A stretch of DNA of 64,000 nt, taken from assembly GCF_023221775.1 (NCBI RefSeq), contig NZ_JAKUDS010000006.1, forward strand, positions 1 to 64,000. Direction: 5' to 3'. The notes below the pieces were generated by a model. The model was not told the DNA's origin. It searched no databases and saw only the letters and a list, made by a program, of their open reading frames with translations. Positions 10,032 through 19,616 of the stretch are shown here, piece after piece; within the stretch, counting starts at the first letter, position 1; each line of letters opens with the position of its first letter. This DNA comes from Enterococcus cecorum. Its GTDB lineage: Bacteria; Bacillota; Bacilli; Lactobacillales; Enterococcaceae. The position numbers and the translations under genes were made by a program.

Positions 10032-10517
10032 TTAGTGATGTACGCCTTCTGTTAAGTTTAATTCTGGGGCACGACCTAATTTGGCTTGAACCATCCAGAT
10101 TTTCTTTTCTACAGCGCCTTTGAATTCGATGAACATATCTTGTGTAACATCATCGCCTTCTTCACCAGATACTTCAATACCTTCTTCATATAAGTCAGCA
10201 AGGTAACGGTAACCAGCGACTAATTTTTCCATTTGTTGAGGAATGGTTAAATCATAGCTACCTACTTCATCTTTAATTCCTGTATTTTCAGCGAATTCTT
10301 TCAATGTTGAATAAGGCGCGCCACCTAATGTGATTAAGCGTTCAGCCACTTCATCTAATTGTCCATTGATTTCATCCATGTATTCGTCCATTAATGGGTG
10401 TAAAGTTAAAAATTCAGGTCCACGCATGTACCAGTGAACTTGATGAATCACTGTTGAAAATTGACTCAAGTCTGCTACCAATTGATTTAATACATTTTTT
10501 GTTTTTTCTACTGCCAT
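10032..10517 (-). CDS. dps: Dps family ferritin-like DNA-protection protein
   Basis: Cytoplasmic mini-ferritin of 161 residues that forms a dodecamer, oxidises and stores iron and protects DNA from peroxide. The ferroxidase signature is seen in QVHWYMRGPEFLTLHPLMDE followed by DEINGQLDEVAERL: His, His, Asp and Glu are all kept. The rest is an all-helical four-helix bundle. GGAGG precedes the ATG. It is monocistronic with its own terminator. A peroxide or iron operator upstream was not recognised. Confidence 0.95.
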   Translation of the reverse strand: MAVEKTKNVLNQLVADLSQFSTVIHQVHWYMRGPEFLTLHPLMDEYMDEINGQLDEVAERLITLGGAPYSTLKEFAENTGIKDEVGSYDLTIPQQMEKLVAGYRYLADLYEEGIEVSGEEGDDVTQDMFIEFKGAVEKKIWMVQAKLGRAPELNLTEGVHH

Positions 10518-10695
10518 AATAAATGCCTCCTAATCTTTACTACATGTTTAGGATAATCCATTTCAGGAAAAAAGTAAAATATAATGGTTTATTTTTCTAA
10601 AATTATTAAGTTTTTTTAAATCCCCTAACGCTTTCTATGGTTGATTGCATATTTATTCTCATGAAGGGTAAAATTTTGCTATTTGGAGGTTTATG

Positions 10696-11376
10696 ATGTT
10701 CGCATTTATCATTGGAAGTTGTCTCGGTTCATTTTATTATTGTCTGGCTTGTCGTTTACCTCGGGGACAATCCATACTCACACCGCCTTCTTATTGTCCA
10801 ACCTGTCATCATCGTTTAGGCACAAAGGATTTAATACCTATTCTATCTATTTTATGGTTGCGTTTTCGTTGTCGATACTGTCGGGCAAAAATTCCTGTTT
10901 CCAGTTTGCTTGCTGAATTAGGTTTTGGATTGCTGTTCGTAAAAATAACCAATTTGCCTGATTTTTCACAACAATTACTCAGCTTTTGTTGGTTCAGCTG
11001 TGCGTTTATTTTGAGCTTTGTTGATATCTTATATTTAATATTAGAGCCTTTTGTTTTTTTTAGTGGGAGTGGATTCCTTTGGTTACTTGCCTTTCATATG
11101 GGAATGCCCTTTTATGTATATCACTTTATCATTACCCTTTTATTATGGCTTTGCACCCATTTTTCCTCCCAAGAAATGCTTGGTGAAGGCGATTTACTGT
11201 TAGCCTGTGCGTGGTTTCCCTGGATGTCACTTAGCCAAATTAGCCTTTTGTTAATCATCGCCAGTGGCAGTGGAATCATCTATCTCTTTGTAAAAAAAAT
11301 CCTGTTCAAGCAACCTTTTGCAGCCATTCCCTTTATTCCATTTATGACTTTAGGCTTGGTATTTTGTTCTTTATAA
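10696..11376 (+). CDS. comC: Prepilin peptidase (type IV leader peptidase, ComC-like)
   Basis: Membrane aspartyl protease that cleaves and can N-methylate type IV prepilin-like proteins such as ComGC. The N-terminal GSCLGSFYYCLACRLPRG and two CxxC pairs (CPTC and CRYC, the zinc-binding loop) come first. Several membrane helices follow, with the GEGD catalytic motif (about residue 160). The length of 226 residues is normal. Of two adjacent ATG codons the second has better spacing from GGAGG. It stands alone; pseudopilin genes are not in the window. It implies competence-type pilus machinery elsewhere. Confidence 0.9.
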   Translation: MFAFIIGSCLGSFYYCLACRLPRGQSILTPPSYCPTCHHRLGTKDLIPILSILWLRFRCRYCRAKIPVSSLLAELGFGLLFVKITNLPDFSQQLLSFCWFSCAFILSFVDILYLILEPFVFFSGSGFLWLLAFHMGMPFYVYHFIITLLLWLCTHFSSQEMLGEGDLLLACAWFPWMSLSQISLLLIIASGSGIIYLFVKKILFKQPFAAIPFIPFMTLGLVFCSL

Positions 11377-11382
11377 GCCAAT

Positions 11383-11416
11383 AGCGAGAAATCCATCTTT
11401 AACTGAATTTCTCGCT
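11383..11416. terminator. Hairpin between prepilin peptidase and GH1 remnant
   Basis: AGCGAGAAAT pairs with ATTTCTCGCT over a 14-base loop. It can serve converging transcripts, though T runs are poor. Confidence 0.5.
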
Positions 11417-11421
11417 CGTTA

Positions 11422-11767
<346 letters not shown>

Positions 11768-11876
11768 CCTGATCACCGTTCCTTTATTCTTTTATCGTTA
11801 TTTGATGTATCTTTTTCTTCCTTTTTAGCTTAACACATGGATTAAGCTATTTTAGTCCTACTTTTTAAAATGCACC

Positions 11877-11935
11877 ATCATTTACAAAATACACACAAAT
11901 ATGTAGAGATTTTTGTAAATATCATTTACAAAATA
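11877..11935. promoter_or_regulatory. Operator-like repeats upstream of GH1 remnant
   Basis: ATCATTTACAAAATA occurs twice as a direct repeat (11877 and 11921), and the reverse complement TTTTGTAAAT lies at 11911 between them. This is a strong candidate protein-binding site for a sugar-responsive regulator of the decayed beta-glucoside operon. The regulator is not identified. Confidence 0.5.
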
Positions 11936-11987
11936 TCGTTGCTCAAATTTCCCCTTAGTGATTCAGATAAATAATAAATGGAGAAAA

Positions 11988-12003
11988 TGTTCCACGTGAA
12001 ACA
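11988..12003. promoter_or_regulatory. parS centromere site
   Basis: TGTTCCACGTGAAACA is an exact match to the Firmicute parS consensus TGTTNCACGTGAAACA bound by ParB/Spo0J, which loads SMC and organises origin segregation. It is intergenic, next to the orphan IIA gene. Such sites cluster near oriC in Firmicutes. Confidence 0.88.
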
Positions 12004-12009
12004 ATAAAA

Positions 12010-12039
12010 AAGTAGATGTCTAAACACCTACTTGTTTTT
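12010..12039 (-). terminator. Terminator after the orphan PTS IIA gene
   Basis: AAGTAG pairs with CTACTT over an imperfect stem, followed on the minus strand by an A/T-rich tail. It lies 32 bp past the IIA stop. Confidence 0.55.
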
Positions 12040-12070
12040 GATATTCGTTGATTGTGTATCCGAACTTTAG

Positions 12071-12427
12071 CTAAAGTTGTGCCTTAATCAGCGCTAATTC
12101 TTTATGCAATTCAACCATTTCTTCAGCCAATTCTCTAAAAGTGAGTGCATTCATGAGATGGTCTTGAGAATGGATAGTTAAAAGATGCACCTCTATTGGA
12201 TGACCCGCTGCCTCTTGAGTGAGCATTTGGGTTTGTGTTTGGTGTGCATTTAATAATTCTTCATCCGCTTCTTTTAATTTCTGATACGCTTGTTCAAAAT
12301 CGCCCTTTTTCGCTGCGTAAATCGCCTCAAAGGATAAACTTTTAGCATTTCCACCATGAATAATGAGGCCCATTTCCGTGGTTAATTGTTCTTGATTTCG
12401 CTGTTCTGGTGTCTTTTCTGATGACAT
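12071..12427 (-). CDS. PTS lactose/cellobiose-family IIA protein (cellobiose type)
   Basis: Soluble phosphocarrier of ~118 residues with the three-helix IIA(Lac/Cel) fold. The phosphorylated His lies in TIHSQDHLMNA (about residue 86). The start at 12427 follows GAGGGG six bases upstream; a longer reading frame upstream runs into a transporter remnant. The charged N-terminal extension (MSSEKTPEQRNQEQ) resembles cellobiose/chitobiose IIA. No matching IIB or IIC gene is adjacent and the neighbouring GH1 gene is destroyed, so it is an orphan that may phosphorylate a permease encoded elsewhere. Confidence 0.85.
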   Translation of the reverse strand: MSSEKTPEQRNQEQLTTEMGLIIHGGNAKSLSFEAIYAAKKGDFEQAYQKLKEADEELLNAHQTQTQMLTQEAAGHPIEVHLLTIHSQDHLMNALTFRELAEEMVELHKELALIKAQL

Positions 12428-12503
12428 GTCGAACCCCTCACTCTCTAAGCAAACGTTTTCTACTATTATACTTGAAGAATCAATATTTGTTAAGATGGTC
12501 CGC

Positions 12504-12641
12504 CTAAATGAACCGTATGCCATTATACATATTCAGCGCAATCACAAGCAAAACAACTACTTGATACACTTTTCTAACTTGGGCTGTTTTTAATTGTTTA
12601 CTTAAAAACGCTCCGATGAGATAAATACCACATTTATTCAT
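12504..12641 (-). pseudogene. C-terminal remnant of a TauE/SafE (TSUP) permease
   Basis: A 45-codon reading with GAFLSKQLKTAQVRKVYQ followed by a hydrophobic end, the usual C terminus of sulfite-exporter-like TSUP transporters (about 250 residues when complete). The rest is absent, so this is a fossil. The family call is from pattern memory. Confidence 0.55.
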
Positions 12642-12729
12642 GTAAGAAAATCATAAGTTTATATTATCATATCTTTATTTTGGCTTATCATTAATAAATA
12701 AAGTTAGAATTGACAAAATAATCCTATCA

Positions 12730-13479
12730 CTAAAATATCGGAATATATTTTTCTAAGGAAAGAATTTTCTCAGTTTGTGTGTCGTTGGTAATCATTGTAG
12801 TTAAGTCTTTCAATGAATAATAAGCATAAAAATCCTCTTGACCTATTTTTGAATCATCCATCAATAGATAGCGCTCAACAGAATTATTTAAAGCTAGCGC
12901 CTGTGTACATCCCTCTTCTACTGTTGAGGTCATAATTTGATTATTTCTTAAGCCATTTGAACTAATAAAAGCTTGATGAAAATGCATATCTGTCAACATT
13001 TTATTAGTCAAATCGCCGAAAAAAGACATCGTAGTTGAACGAATTTCCCCTCCTAGCAAATATACCTTCATTCTAGGTAAACGTTGTGTCAACTTTTCAA
13101 AAATAGGCAAGCAATTCGTTACGATACGAATAGAGTCATCTTCAATCATATTAGCAAAAATCTCAATAGTCGTTCCTGGTCCTAAAAAAATAGTCTGTCC
13201 CGATTTTAAAAGTGTAGTGGCTTTTGTCGCAATCGTTTGTTTTTGTTCAATGTTAATAATTTGTTTATCCCCGTGACTTAGTTCATGCGATCTAAATAAA
13301 TGCAAGCTTTTGGCACCTCCATGGACCCTCTCTAGCTTGCCTTGTTCTTCTAACTCCATTAAATCCCGACGAATAGTCATGTCAGAAACGTGTAATTGTG
13401 CCATTATATCACTAACTCTAGCCGTTCCATTTGCATCTACAATATTTAATATTTGCAGATGGCGTTCCTCTTTTAACAA
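12730..13479 (-). CDS. lacR: Lactose operon repressor, DeoR family
   Basis: Transcription repressor of ~249 residues. An N-terminal DeoR-type helix-turn-helix (RVSDIMAQLHVSDMTIRRDL, about 20-39) is followed by the sugar-phosphate-binding domain. That domain holds FLGPGTTIEIFA, RIVTNCLPIFEKL and the C-terminal LLMDDSKIG region. The TTG start at 13479 is chosen because GGAGG precedes it and the product then begins as in LacR proteins. The gene is last in the lac cluster, ~295 bp below lacD. By homology it represses lacABCD until tagatose-6-phosphate is present. Confidence 0.88.
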   Translation of the reverse strand: MLKEERHLQILNIVDANGTARVSDIMAQLHVSDMTIRRDLMELEEQGKLERVHGGAKSLHLFRSHELSHGDKQIINIEQKQTIATKATTLLKSGQTIFLGPGTTIEIFANMIEDDSIRIVTNCLPIFEKLTQRLPRMKVYLLGGEIRSTTMSFFGDLTNKMLTDMHFHQAFISSNGLRNNQIMTSTVEEGCTQALALNNSVERYLLMDDSKIGQEDFYAYYSLKDLTTMITNDTQTEKILSLEKYIPIF

Positions 13480-13774
13480 CTTATTTTCTCCTCCAAATAT
13501 CATATTTATTTTTTGTAAAATACTATTCATTATGTCTATTTTACGATATTTATAACTATTTTTAAACAAAAACTAACAAAAATAAAAAGCAATGAACGAA
13601 ATAATATTTAGAATTCGTTCACTGCTCAATGATAAATAAAACATATCATTTGACATTTACCTAAAATATTTACTCTTAATAATTTTTTCAATTATTTGCA
13701 ATAAATAAAACAATATTTAGGAAAAATCTATGTTCGTATTCATATTTCTTATCTAGTATAATATCCCTCATTAC
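13480..13774. other. Intergenic, lacD to lacR
   Basis: AT-rich spacer of 295 bp. The segment 13570-13640 has AATAAAAAGCAATGAACG and its approximate inverse around GAATTCGTTCACTGC, a hairpin that could attenuate transcription between lacD and lacR. Confidence 0.4.
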
Positions 13775-14755
13775 TTAATACTCATCAAAAACAATTGGTG
13801 TGGCCGTTCGTAGAAGAGTCTCGTTTAAGTCTTGAATATTATTTAAACCGACTGTACGTAACCATTGTTTAGTTGCCGCCTCACCTTCCCTGATGAATAC
13901 TTCAACACCAGCTGCCCATGTAGCTCGACCACACAAAACTCCATTGAATTTCGAACCAGCTTGCTTAGCCAATCGCAGCGTTTCTTGGAAAAGTTCTGCG
14001 TTAACACCAGCGCTTAAAAAGATAAACGGTAATTGTGCTACTTGACTTTGTTCTTTAAAATAGCTCATTGCCTCTTCCTTGGTGTAAACAAATTCACTTG
14101 TTGTATACCCCTCAACATATTTCATATTGACCGGTACTTCAACTTTTAACACATCAACTTGATAACGTGGATTAGAGAACTCTCTCATCATCTCAATCAC
14201 CTTACGTGGCTTTATCCTCGCGAATTCCATAGACTGATTGTCATGTATTTGAGAATCATAACTTAGTAATTCCAAATAAAATGGCAACCCCTCAGCTTGG
14301 CATTCACTACCAATACGTTCTACAAAAGCGCGTTTTTGATCGTTAATTTCTTTGGATTCATCAACGTCATAATATAGCAAAAATTTGACCGCATCTGCAC
14401 CTTCTTCTTTTAAACGTTTCACAGACCAATTAGCCAATAAATCTGGTAATCGTCCAGGAACTGTTGTATCATAACCTGTTTTTTCGTATGCTAATAATAA
14501 TCCCGTATCGGCTGAACGCCGTTTTGCTGCTGATAAACCGAATTCTGGATCTAGTAAAATAGAAGAGGCAGCAATGGTTAGTTCCTCAGACACTAAGGAT
14601 TTAAAATGTTCAATTTGTTCTTTTTCAACAGAAGTTTCTTGATATTTTCCCATCATTTTTTTCAAAGCACCACGCTGATCAATCGCTAATGCCGCAATAA
14701 TTCCATCTTTATTAATTAATTTCTGCATATGTTTTTGTTTTTTTCGATCAACCAT
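13775..14755 (-). CDS. lacD: Tagatose 1,6-bisphosphate aldolase
   Basis: Splits tagatose 1,6-bisphosphate into dihydroxyacetone phosphate and glyceraldehyde 3-phosphate, the last step of the tagatose-6-phosphate pathway. A protein of ~326 residues with [13 protein letters not shown] near the N terminus, VKFLLYYD carrying the Schiff-base lysine region, and [16 protein letters not shown] near the C terminus. The start at 14755 follows GGAG at nine bases; an earlier in-frame ATG at 14770 has no clear site. It follows lacC with almost no gap. Confidence 0.95.
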   Translation of the reverse strand: MVDRKKQKHMQKLINKDGIIAALAIDQRGALKKMMGKYQETSVEKEQIEHFKSLVSEELTIAASSILLDPEFGLSAAKRRSADTGLLLAYEKTGYDTTVPGRLPDLLANWSVKRLKEEGADAVKFLLYYDVDESKEINDQKRAFVERIGSECQAEGLPFYLELLSYDSQIHDNQSMEFARIKPRKVIEMMREFSNPRYQVDVLKVEVPVNMKYVEGYTTSEFVYTKEEAMSYFKEQSQVAQLPFIFLSAGVNAELFQETLRLAKQAGSKFNGVLCGRATWAAGVEVFIREGEAATKQWLRTVGLNNIQDLNETLLRTATPIVFDEY

Positions 14756-14772
14756 ATTATTCAACTCCATGT

Positions 14773-15726
14773 TTAATTAATCTTTATTACTCGGATTTTT
14801 TCCCTTAAATTAGGTAAATTTTTTATATTTATTTTTCCCGTCTCATTTTCTTGAGCATTCAACATTCCACAAACATTTCCAAAAATTAGGATTTCTTCAT
14901 CTGTTAACTGCTTTGCAAGTCCATAAGCTAGGCCTGCTATGGTTGCATCTCCTGAACCAACCGGATTAATTACATCAATTGATGGAATTTCAACACGATA
15001 GAATATATCATTGTGCTTAGCTATTGCACCATCAGATCCTAGCGAAACGATAATCCATTCGATTCCAGAAAAAAGTGGCTGATTCAAAACATGTACCAAC
15101 TCTCTTTCTAGATTATCAGTAAATGATTGTTGAACAACTCGACTTAACTCCATTAAATTTGGTTTAATTAGAGTCGGTTTAACCGAAGAGTTCAATACAT
15201 TTAATAAAGCTTCATTAGAGCAATCAAGTAAACAAGGAATATTATTTTGATGACAAAGCTTAATTAAGTCGATATAGTAGGTATTAGGAACTCCTTTAGC
15301 TAAACTGCCTGAGATACAAACTATCTGCGTTTCAAGTAATAGATTAGAAAAATGTTGAATAAAATTCGTATATTCTGCTTTTGTCAATGTAGGACCTGGT
15401 TCTAAAATCTCTGTTTGTTTACCATCATGTAATATAGCAATACAATTTCGCGTCGGACTAGAAATTGATAAAAAATTATGAGGCATACAAATCTCATCTA
15501 ATTGACGAGTGATAAATTCTCCCAAACCCCCTCCAACCATTCCTGTTGCCAAAACCGGAACACATAGTTGATGTAAAACACGAGAGACATTCAAGCCTTT
15601 TCCACCGGCAGTTTTGTATACATAATTTACACGATTGGTAGTATCTAACTCTAAACTATCAAGCTGGTAAACAATATCCACAGAAGGATTCATAGTCACA
15701 GTTAAAATAGGTTTAATTTTAATCAT
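14773..15726 (-). CDS. lacC: Tagatose-6-phosphate kinase
   Basis: PfkB-family kinase of 317 residues that phosphorylates tagatose 6-phosphate at O1. It begins [16 protein letters not shown], has the PfkB signature 1 region [12 protein letters not shown], and carries the ATP/anion-hole motif [16 protein letters not shown] with the catalytic Asp near residue 257. It overlaps the end of lacB by 8 bp, so the two are translationally coupled. Confidence 0.95.
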   Translation of the reverse strand: MIKIKPILTVTMNPSVDIVYQLDSLELDTTNRVNYVYKTAGGKGLNVSRVLHQLCVPVLATGMVGGGLGEFITRQLDEICMPHNFLSISSPTRNCIAILHDGKQTEILEPGPTLTKAEYTNFIQHFSNLLLETQIVCISGSLAKGVPNTYYIDLIKLCHQNNIPCLLDCSNEALLNVLNSSVKPTLIKPNLMELSRVVQQSFTDNLERELVHVLNQPLFSGIEWIIVSLGSDGAIAKHNDIFYRVEIPSIDVINPVGSGDATIAGLAYGLAKQLTDEEILIFGNVCGMLNAQENETGKINIKNLPNLREKIRVIKIN

Positions 15727-16234
15727 GATAATACCCCTGTTTCCATCTCAAAATAAATTCATCGAAGAAATCAGGTGATTTTTGATTCATATCCTCAACA
15801 ATTAAGTCATCAATTTTCTGAATCAATTTTTTATTTTCATTAGTTGGTTTATATTTTGTTTGAATAAACGCTTCTACAATATCACACAATAAAAATTCGC
15901 CGATAATTTTTCCACCAAACCCAATTACATTAGCATTAAGAAATTCCTTTGCATAAATCGCGCTAGTCATGTCTCGAACTAGTGCGCCACGTATACCTTT
16001 TACCTTATTAACTGCATTATTAATACCAACACCTGTCCCGCAAATACATACCCCTAAATCTGCCTGTTTAGATGCTACTGCTTCTCCTACTTTTTTCCCA
16101 AAAATTGGATAATGAGTTCGTGTAAAATCATAAGTTCCTACATCTAATACCTCATAGCCTTTCGATTTTAAATAATCCGATAATGCAATCTTTGTATCTG
16201 TCACAATGTGATCACAGCCTATTGCGATTTTCAT
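15719..16234 (-). CDS. lacB: Galactose-6-phosphate isomerase subunit LacB
   Basis: With LacA forms the heteromeric isomerase converting galactose 6-phosphate to tagatose 6-phosphate. RpiB/LacAB fold: [26 protein letters not shown], and the [21 protein letters not shown] catalytic loop with its Cys. The start at 16234 is chosen because the longer ATGGAGGAG start would place the ribosome site inside the gene; 171 residues is the family length. It overlaps lacC. Confidence 0.95.
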   Translation of the reverse strand: MKIAIGCDHIVTDTKIALSDYLKSKGYEVLDVGTYDFTRTHYPIFGKKVGEAVASKQADLGVCICGTGVGINNAVNKVKGIRGALVRDMTSAIYAKEFLNANVIGFGGKIIGEFLLCDIVEAFIQTKYKPTNENKKLIQKIDDLIVEDMNQKSPDFFDEFILRWKQGYYHD

Positions 16235-16253
16235 ATGTATCTCCTCCATTCTA

Positions 16254-16688
16254 TCAAGCCATTTTATTTAACATATCTACACGAATTTGATGACGACCAG
16301 CTGCATATTTAGCAGATAAGAATTCTTTTACAATATTTTCTGCCAACTTACTGCCTACAATATGAGAACCTAAAGTAATCATACGTGCATTATTGTGTTC
16401 TCTAGTCATATAAGCTGAACGCTCATCAGAAACCTCAGCAACCACCATTCCTTTTACCTTACACGCAACCATAAAACTACCCACACCATAACCATCTATC
16501 ATAATACCTAAAGCATCTGGATTTGTTTGAAGATGTTCGGTTAGATTTAATGTTCCTTCAATAAAATCAATAGCTGGTTTAGGATTTAAATCAATCATTT
16601 CATCACTTACAAAAGCTTGATTAACAAAGGAAACGATCTGATTTTTCAAACTAAACCCATCCTTATCTGCAGCAATAAATATTTTCAT
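16254..16688 (-). CDS. lacA: Galactose-6-phosphate isomerase subunit LacA
   Basis: Partner subunit of LacB, 144 residues. It keeps the fold ([47 protein letters not shown]) but has Asp-Gly-Tyr where LacB has the catalytic Cys-Gly-Thr, the normal division of labour between the two subunits. First gene of the lacABCD set, with a promoter about 40 bp upstream. Confidence 0.93.
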   Translation of the reverse strand: MKIFIAADKDGFSLKNQIVSFVNQAFVSDEMIDLNPKPAIDFIEGTLNLTEHLQTNPDALGIMIDGYGVGSFMVACKVKGMVVAEVSDERSAYMTREHNNARMITLGSHIVGSKLAENIVKEFLSAKYAAGRHQIRVDMLNKMA

Positions 16689-16727
16689 AATTATTATCTC
16701 CGTTCATTTATTTTTATTTACACAAAC

Positions 16728-16756
16728 ATAATAAAACATCTAAAAACAAAAATCAA
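16728..16756 (-). promoter_or_regulatory. lacABCD promoter
   Basis: TTGATT (16751-16756) and TATTAT (16728-16733) on the minus strand are 17 bp apart. Upstream, AACAAAAAATGTTTG near 16770-16785 is an imperfect palindrome that could be a LacR operator. It suggests lacABCD has its own start in addition to readthrough from lacE and the galactanase. Confidence 0.6.
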
Positions 16757-16950
16757 CACATTTCGAACAAAAAATGTTTGATTTTGATTATATATTCAGT
16801 TTCTCTCTGTTTATATATTTTTGTATTCCTATTCAAAAATATAATCATTGGGTTAGCATCATTAGCACTACTACTTATAGTCTTATCTTCAAAAAAATCC
16901 CATTTTTATTAACTGAAATTTCTGATTAATTTTAAAATATTTTTTAATCA

Positions 16951-16994
16951 AAAAAACCTCAATGAGTTTCCTTCTCTAAGATTCATCATTAAGG
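16951..16994 (-). terminator. Terminator after GH53 galactanase
   Basis: CCTTAATGA pairs with TCATTGAGG on the minus strand, followed by TTTTTT. The stretch from here to the lacA promoter (about 16757-16950) is AT-rich without genes. Confidence 0.7.
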
Positions 16995-17031
16995 CTTTTT
17001 GGATAATTTGCTATATAATTTTTTTTAATTT

Positions 17032-19509
17032 CTATATTGTATAAAATGCTACTCCTTCATAGAATGCAATCTTTTTCAAAAGATTAGCTTCAAGCTGATT
17101 AGCAGTAAAGAAATGTGTATAGCTACCATTAGCTAAGCGGTAATAAAAACGATAAACAGGATTGCCGATTTTTTTATCTACCGACCCACCAATGCATCCT
17201 TCATTTTTCCAACCTATAGAAACTAGTTTGTCAATTTCAACTTGACTAGATGAATAGAAATGTTCACCTGAAAAAGGATTATACAAGCGAATAATTGGGT
17301 TCCCTTCATTAGCAATTTGCCAAGCAACACCCTCAAACTGCCATCCTAGTTTTAGTAATCTTTCACGTTCTACAACACTAAATGTATATAAATGCTGTCC
17401 ACTTTTTTTGTGATATAACCTAAATATTTTTCCAGACTCAGCTGTTTGGATATTGACTAACGGATTTTTTATTTCACTCAGATTTAGTAATTCTTCCTCT
17501 AACATAGTTAATTGTTTTTCCAATTGATCTATTGTCTCACCCTCAAATGAATCAGGAAGTTGCTCTAAAACATTCTGCAAGTTTAAATAGCTTTTCACTT
17601 GATAATCTGCACTTGATATTTGCTTTGCTAACTGTAGACGAGATTTTATTTTTTCAAGCAATTGATCACGTGTTGTTATAATTGATGTTGGCAAATCTAC
17701 CGTATCTCTTTCTGTCTCTGGTGTAATTAATGAATCTGGTTTAGCTTCCTTTGTTTGGACTAAAATCCAATTATCCATAGTTCCCCAACAGCCGGCTGTT
17801 CCACTTAGCAAAACGTTTAAATCAACGGTAGTACTTTTCGTTAATTCAAACTCAATTTCCGGTGTTTGCCAGTTCATCCATCCAGTCAACGGAGTGCCCT
17901 TACCTTGCATTAATATTTGTTGGTTATCCTTTTGCTTAGCAACCAACTTAATTTGACTATCCTGAGAACCTTGCGCACTAACTAAAAACCGATAAGTACC
18001 TGGAGTTAAATATAAAGAAGTACTTATCGTTGCAGAGAGTACTCCATCTTTACGATAATAATGTAAAGCTTTACCAGTTTTACTATCACTAGTGACAATG
18101 TTGAAATAATCAGCTTCATCAATTTGGTAACCTTGTAAATCCTTTTCAAATTGTCCATTATCTAGTATTGATTTTTTTAGTAAATCATCAAAAGGATCAC
18201 TAGGCGCTTGTGGATGTTCATCTTCTTTAGGCGCATTTCCATATCCTGTATTCACATATTTAAAAACAGACAACGAGGGTAGAGCCTGACCTTGTTGATC
18301 AAATAAAGCTTGATTATCCCATTCTGAGCCCCCATAATTACTTATAGAAACATTAGGATCATATCCAATTGCCGCCTGAGAAGCCCATCCTGATCCATAT
18401 TGTTCCCATTTAGCTAAATTATCTTCTCGATTGTTACTACCAACCGAAATCCAAGCTGGCTCCCAATAAAATACCCCTAATGCCTTATCACCTGCTTTAG
18501 CTGTAGCATCAATTACATCTCTTAGGGCATTTGCTTGACCTTGAACGCTAGCAGGATAGTTACCAGAATAAATTTCATCTAGTGTATCAATTACGTTAGG
18601 TTGCCCATCGCTATCAGCCAATGTATAAGCATAACTAGTCTCGGCAACCATTGTGTTTTTATTATATCGTTCAGCAACCGTTTTCAAAACATCGGTCAAA
18701 TTAGTCAAAGTTCCATGCCAAAAACTATAATAGCTAGTTGCAAATACATCATAATCAATTTGATGATCACTTAGCTCTTGGGCATAATTTAATATCGTAC
18801 TTGTCTTTTCAGGATTAGTAAAATGTAAAGCAACTAACATAGTATGATTAAATGTTTGACTAACTTCACGAATAGCCTTAGAACCTTGTGCAAATAGGGT
18901 GTAGCGTCCTTCACCTGCCTCACCGCAAATTCCGCTACTAGTTGTCTCATTTCCTACCTGCACTATACCTATATCTACCCCAGCATTTAATAAATCAGTC
19001 AAGCTATCTTTTGTATATTGATATAGCGCTTGAGCTTTGGTTGATAAATCCATTGATTGCCAAGCTTTCGGGGGAAGTTGTCTGCCTGGATCAGCCCAAA
19101 AATCAGAGTAATGAAAATCAATTAATACTTTCATACCAGCTTTAGTAGCTCGTTGACCAATAACTTTAGCTACTTGCAAGTCAACATTACCCGCACCATA
19201 ACCTTGGTTTTGCTCATTTTTAGGATCATTCCACACCCTGATACGAACATAATTTACACCATTTAATTTAAAAATTTCAAAAATATCTTGCTGATTACCC
19301 TCAGCATCAAAATATTTCACTCCACTATTTTCCTGTGCAATTAACGTAGAGATATCTACTCCTTTGATGAAGTCAGGATTTAAGGACTCAACCTTTCTGA
19401 CATAGAAATCTTCTGCCTGTGCATGAACCTCATTAGTATCAATCCCTAACATACTAAGCGCCGTTATACCACCAAAGATAGCCGTCATTAACCATCGTTT
19501 TTTCTTCAA
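17032..19509 (-). CDS. Secreted GH53 endo-beta-1,4-galactanase with C-terminal modules
   Basis: Extracellular arabinogalactan endo-1,4-beta-galactosidase of 825 residues that cuts the galactan side chains of pectin. A signal peptide (MKKKRWLMTAIFGGITALSM, cleavage near AQA at 31-33) is followed by the GH53 barrel at ~45-430. Its acid/base Glu188 is in VQVGNETT and its nucleophile Glu290 in MVAETSYAY. A jelly-roll, probably carbohydrate-binding, region spans ~450-595, then a helical linker (~605-680) and three DUF5648-like repeats (each with H(L/F)Y/F and GW or F-E-G-x-A) at ~695-825. There is no LPXTG anchor. It lies between lacE and lacA, feeding galacto-oligosaccharides to the lactose PTS. 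Confidence 0.93.
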   Translation of the reverse strand: MKKKRWLMTAIFGGITALSMLGIDTNEVHAQAEDFYVRKVESLNPDFIKGVDISTLIAQENSGVKYFDAEGNQQDIFEIFKLNGVNYVRIRVWNDPKNEQNQGYGAGNVDLQVAKVIGQRATKAGMKVLIDFHYSDFWADPGRQLPPKAWQSMDLSTKAQALYQYTKDSLTDLLNAGVDIGIVQVGNETTSSGICGEAGEGRYTLFAQGSKAIREVSQTFNHTMLVALHFTNPEKTSTILNYAQELSDHQIDYDVFATSYYSFWHGTLTNLTDVLKTVAERYNKNTMVAETSYAYTLADSDGQPNVIDTLDEIYSGNYPASVQGQANALRDVIDATAKAGDKALGVFYWEPAWISVGSNNREDNLAKWEQYGSGWASQAAIGYDPNVSISNYGGSEWDNQALFDQQGQALPSLSVFKYVNTGYGNAPKEDEHPQAPSDPFDDLLKKSILDNGQFEKDLQGYQIDEADYFNIVTSDSKTGKALHYYRKDGVLSATISTSLYLTPGTYRFLVSAQGSQDSQIKLVAKQKDNQQILMQGKGTPLTGWMNWQTPEIEFELTKSTTVDLNVLLSGTAGCWGTMDNWILVQTKEAKPDSLITPETERDTVDLPTSIITTRDQLLEKIKSRLQLAKQISSADYQVKSYLNLQNVLEQLPDSFEGETIDQLEKQLTMLEEELLNLSEIKNPLVNIQTAESGKIFRLYHKKSGQHLYTFSVVERERLLKLGWQFEGVAWQIANEGNPIIRLYNPFSGEHFYSSSQVEIDKLVSIGWKNEGCIGGSVDKKIGNPVYRFYYRLANGSYTHFFTANQLEANLLKKIAFYEGVAFYTI

Positions 19510-19540
19510 TCGAATCCCTCTTTTCTTAATTGCATAATAA

Positions 19541-19603
19541 AAAAACGGAATAGTTAATTTATTATGTCATATAACAATATCAAATCTTTACTATCCCGTT
19601 TTT
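19541..19603 (-). terminator. Hairpin between lacE and the galactanase
   Basis: AACGGGATAGT pairs with A-TATTCCGTT-type sequence across a ~40-base loop, flanked by A and T runs. It probably terminates part of the lacTGFE transcript before the galactanase. Confidence 0.55.
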
Positions 19604-19616
19604 CGATTATGAGTAG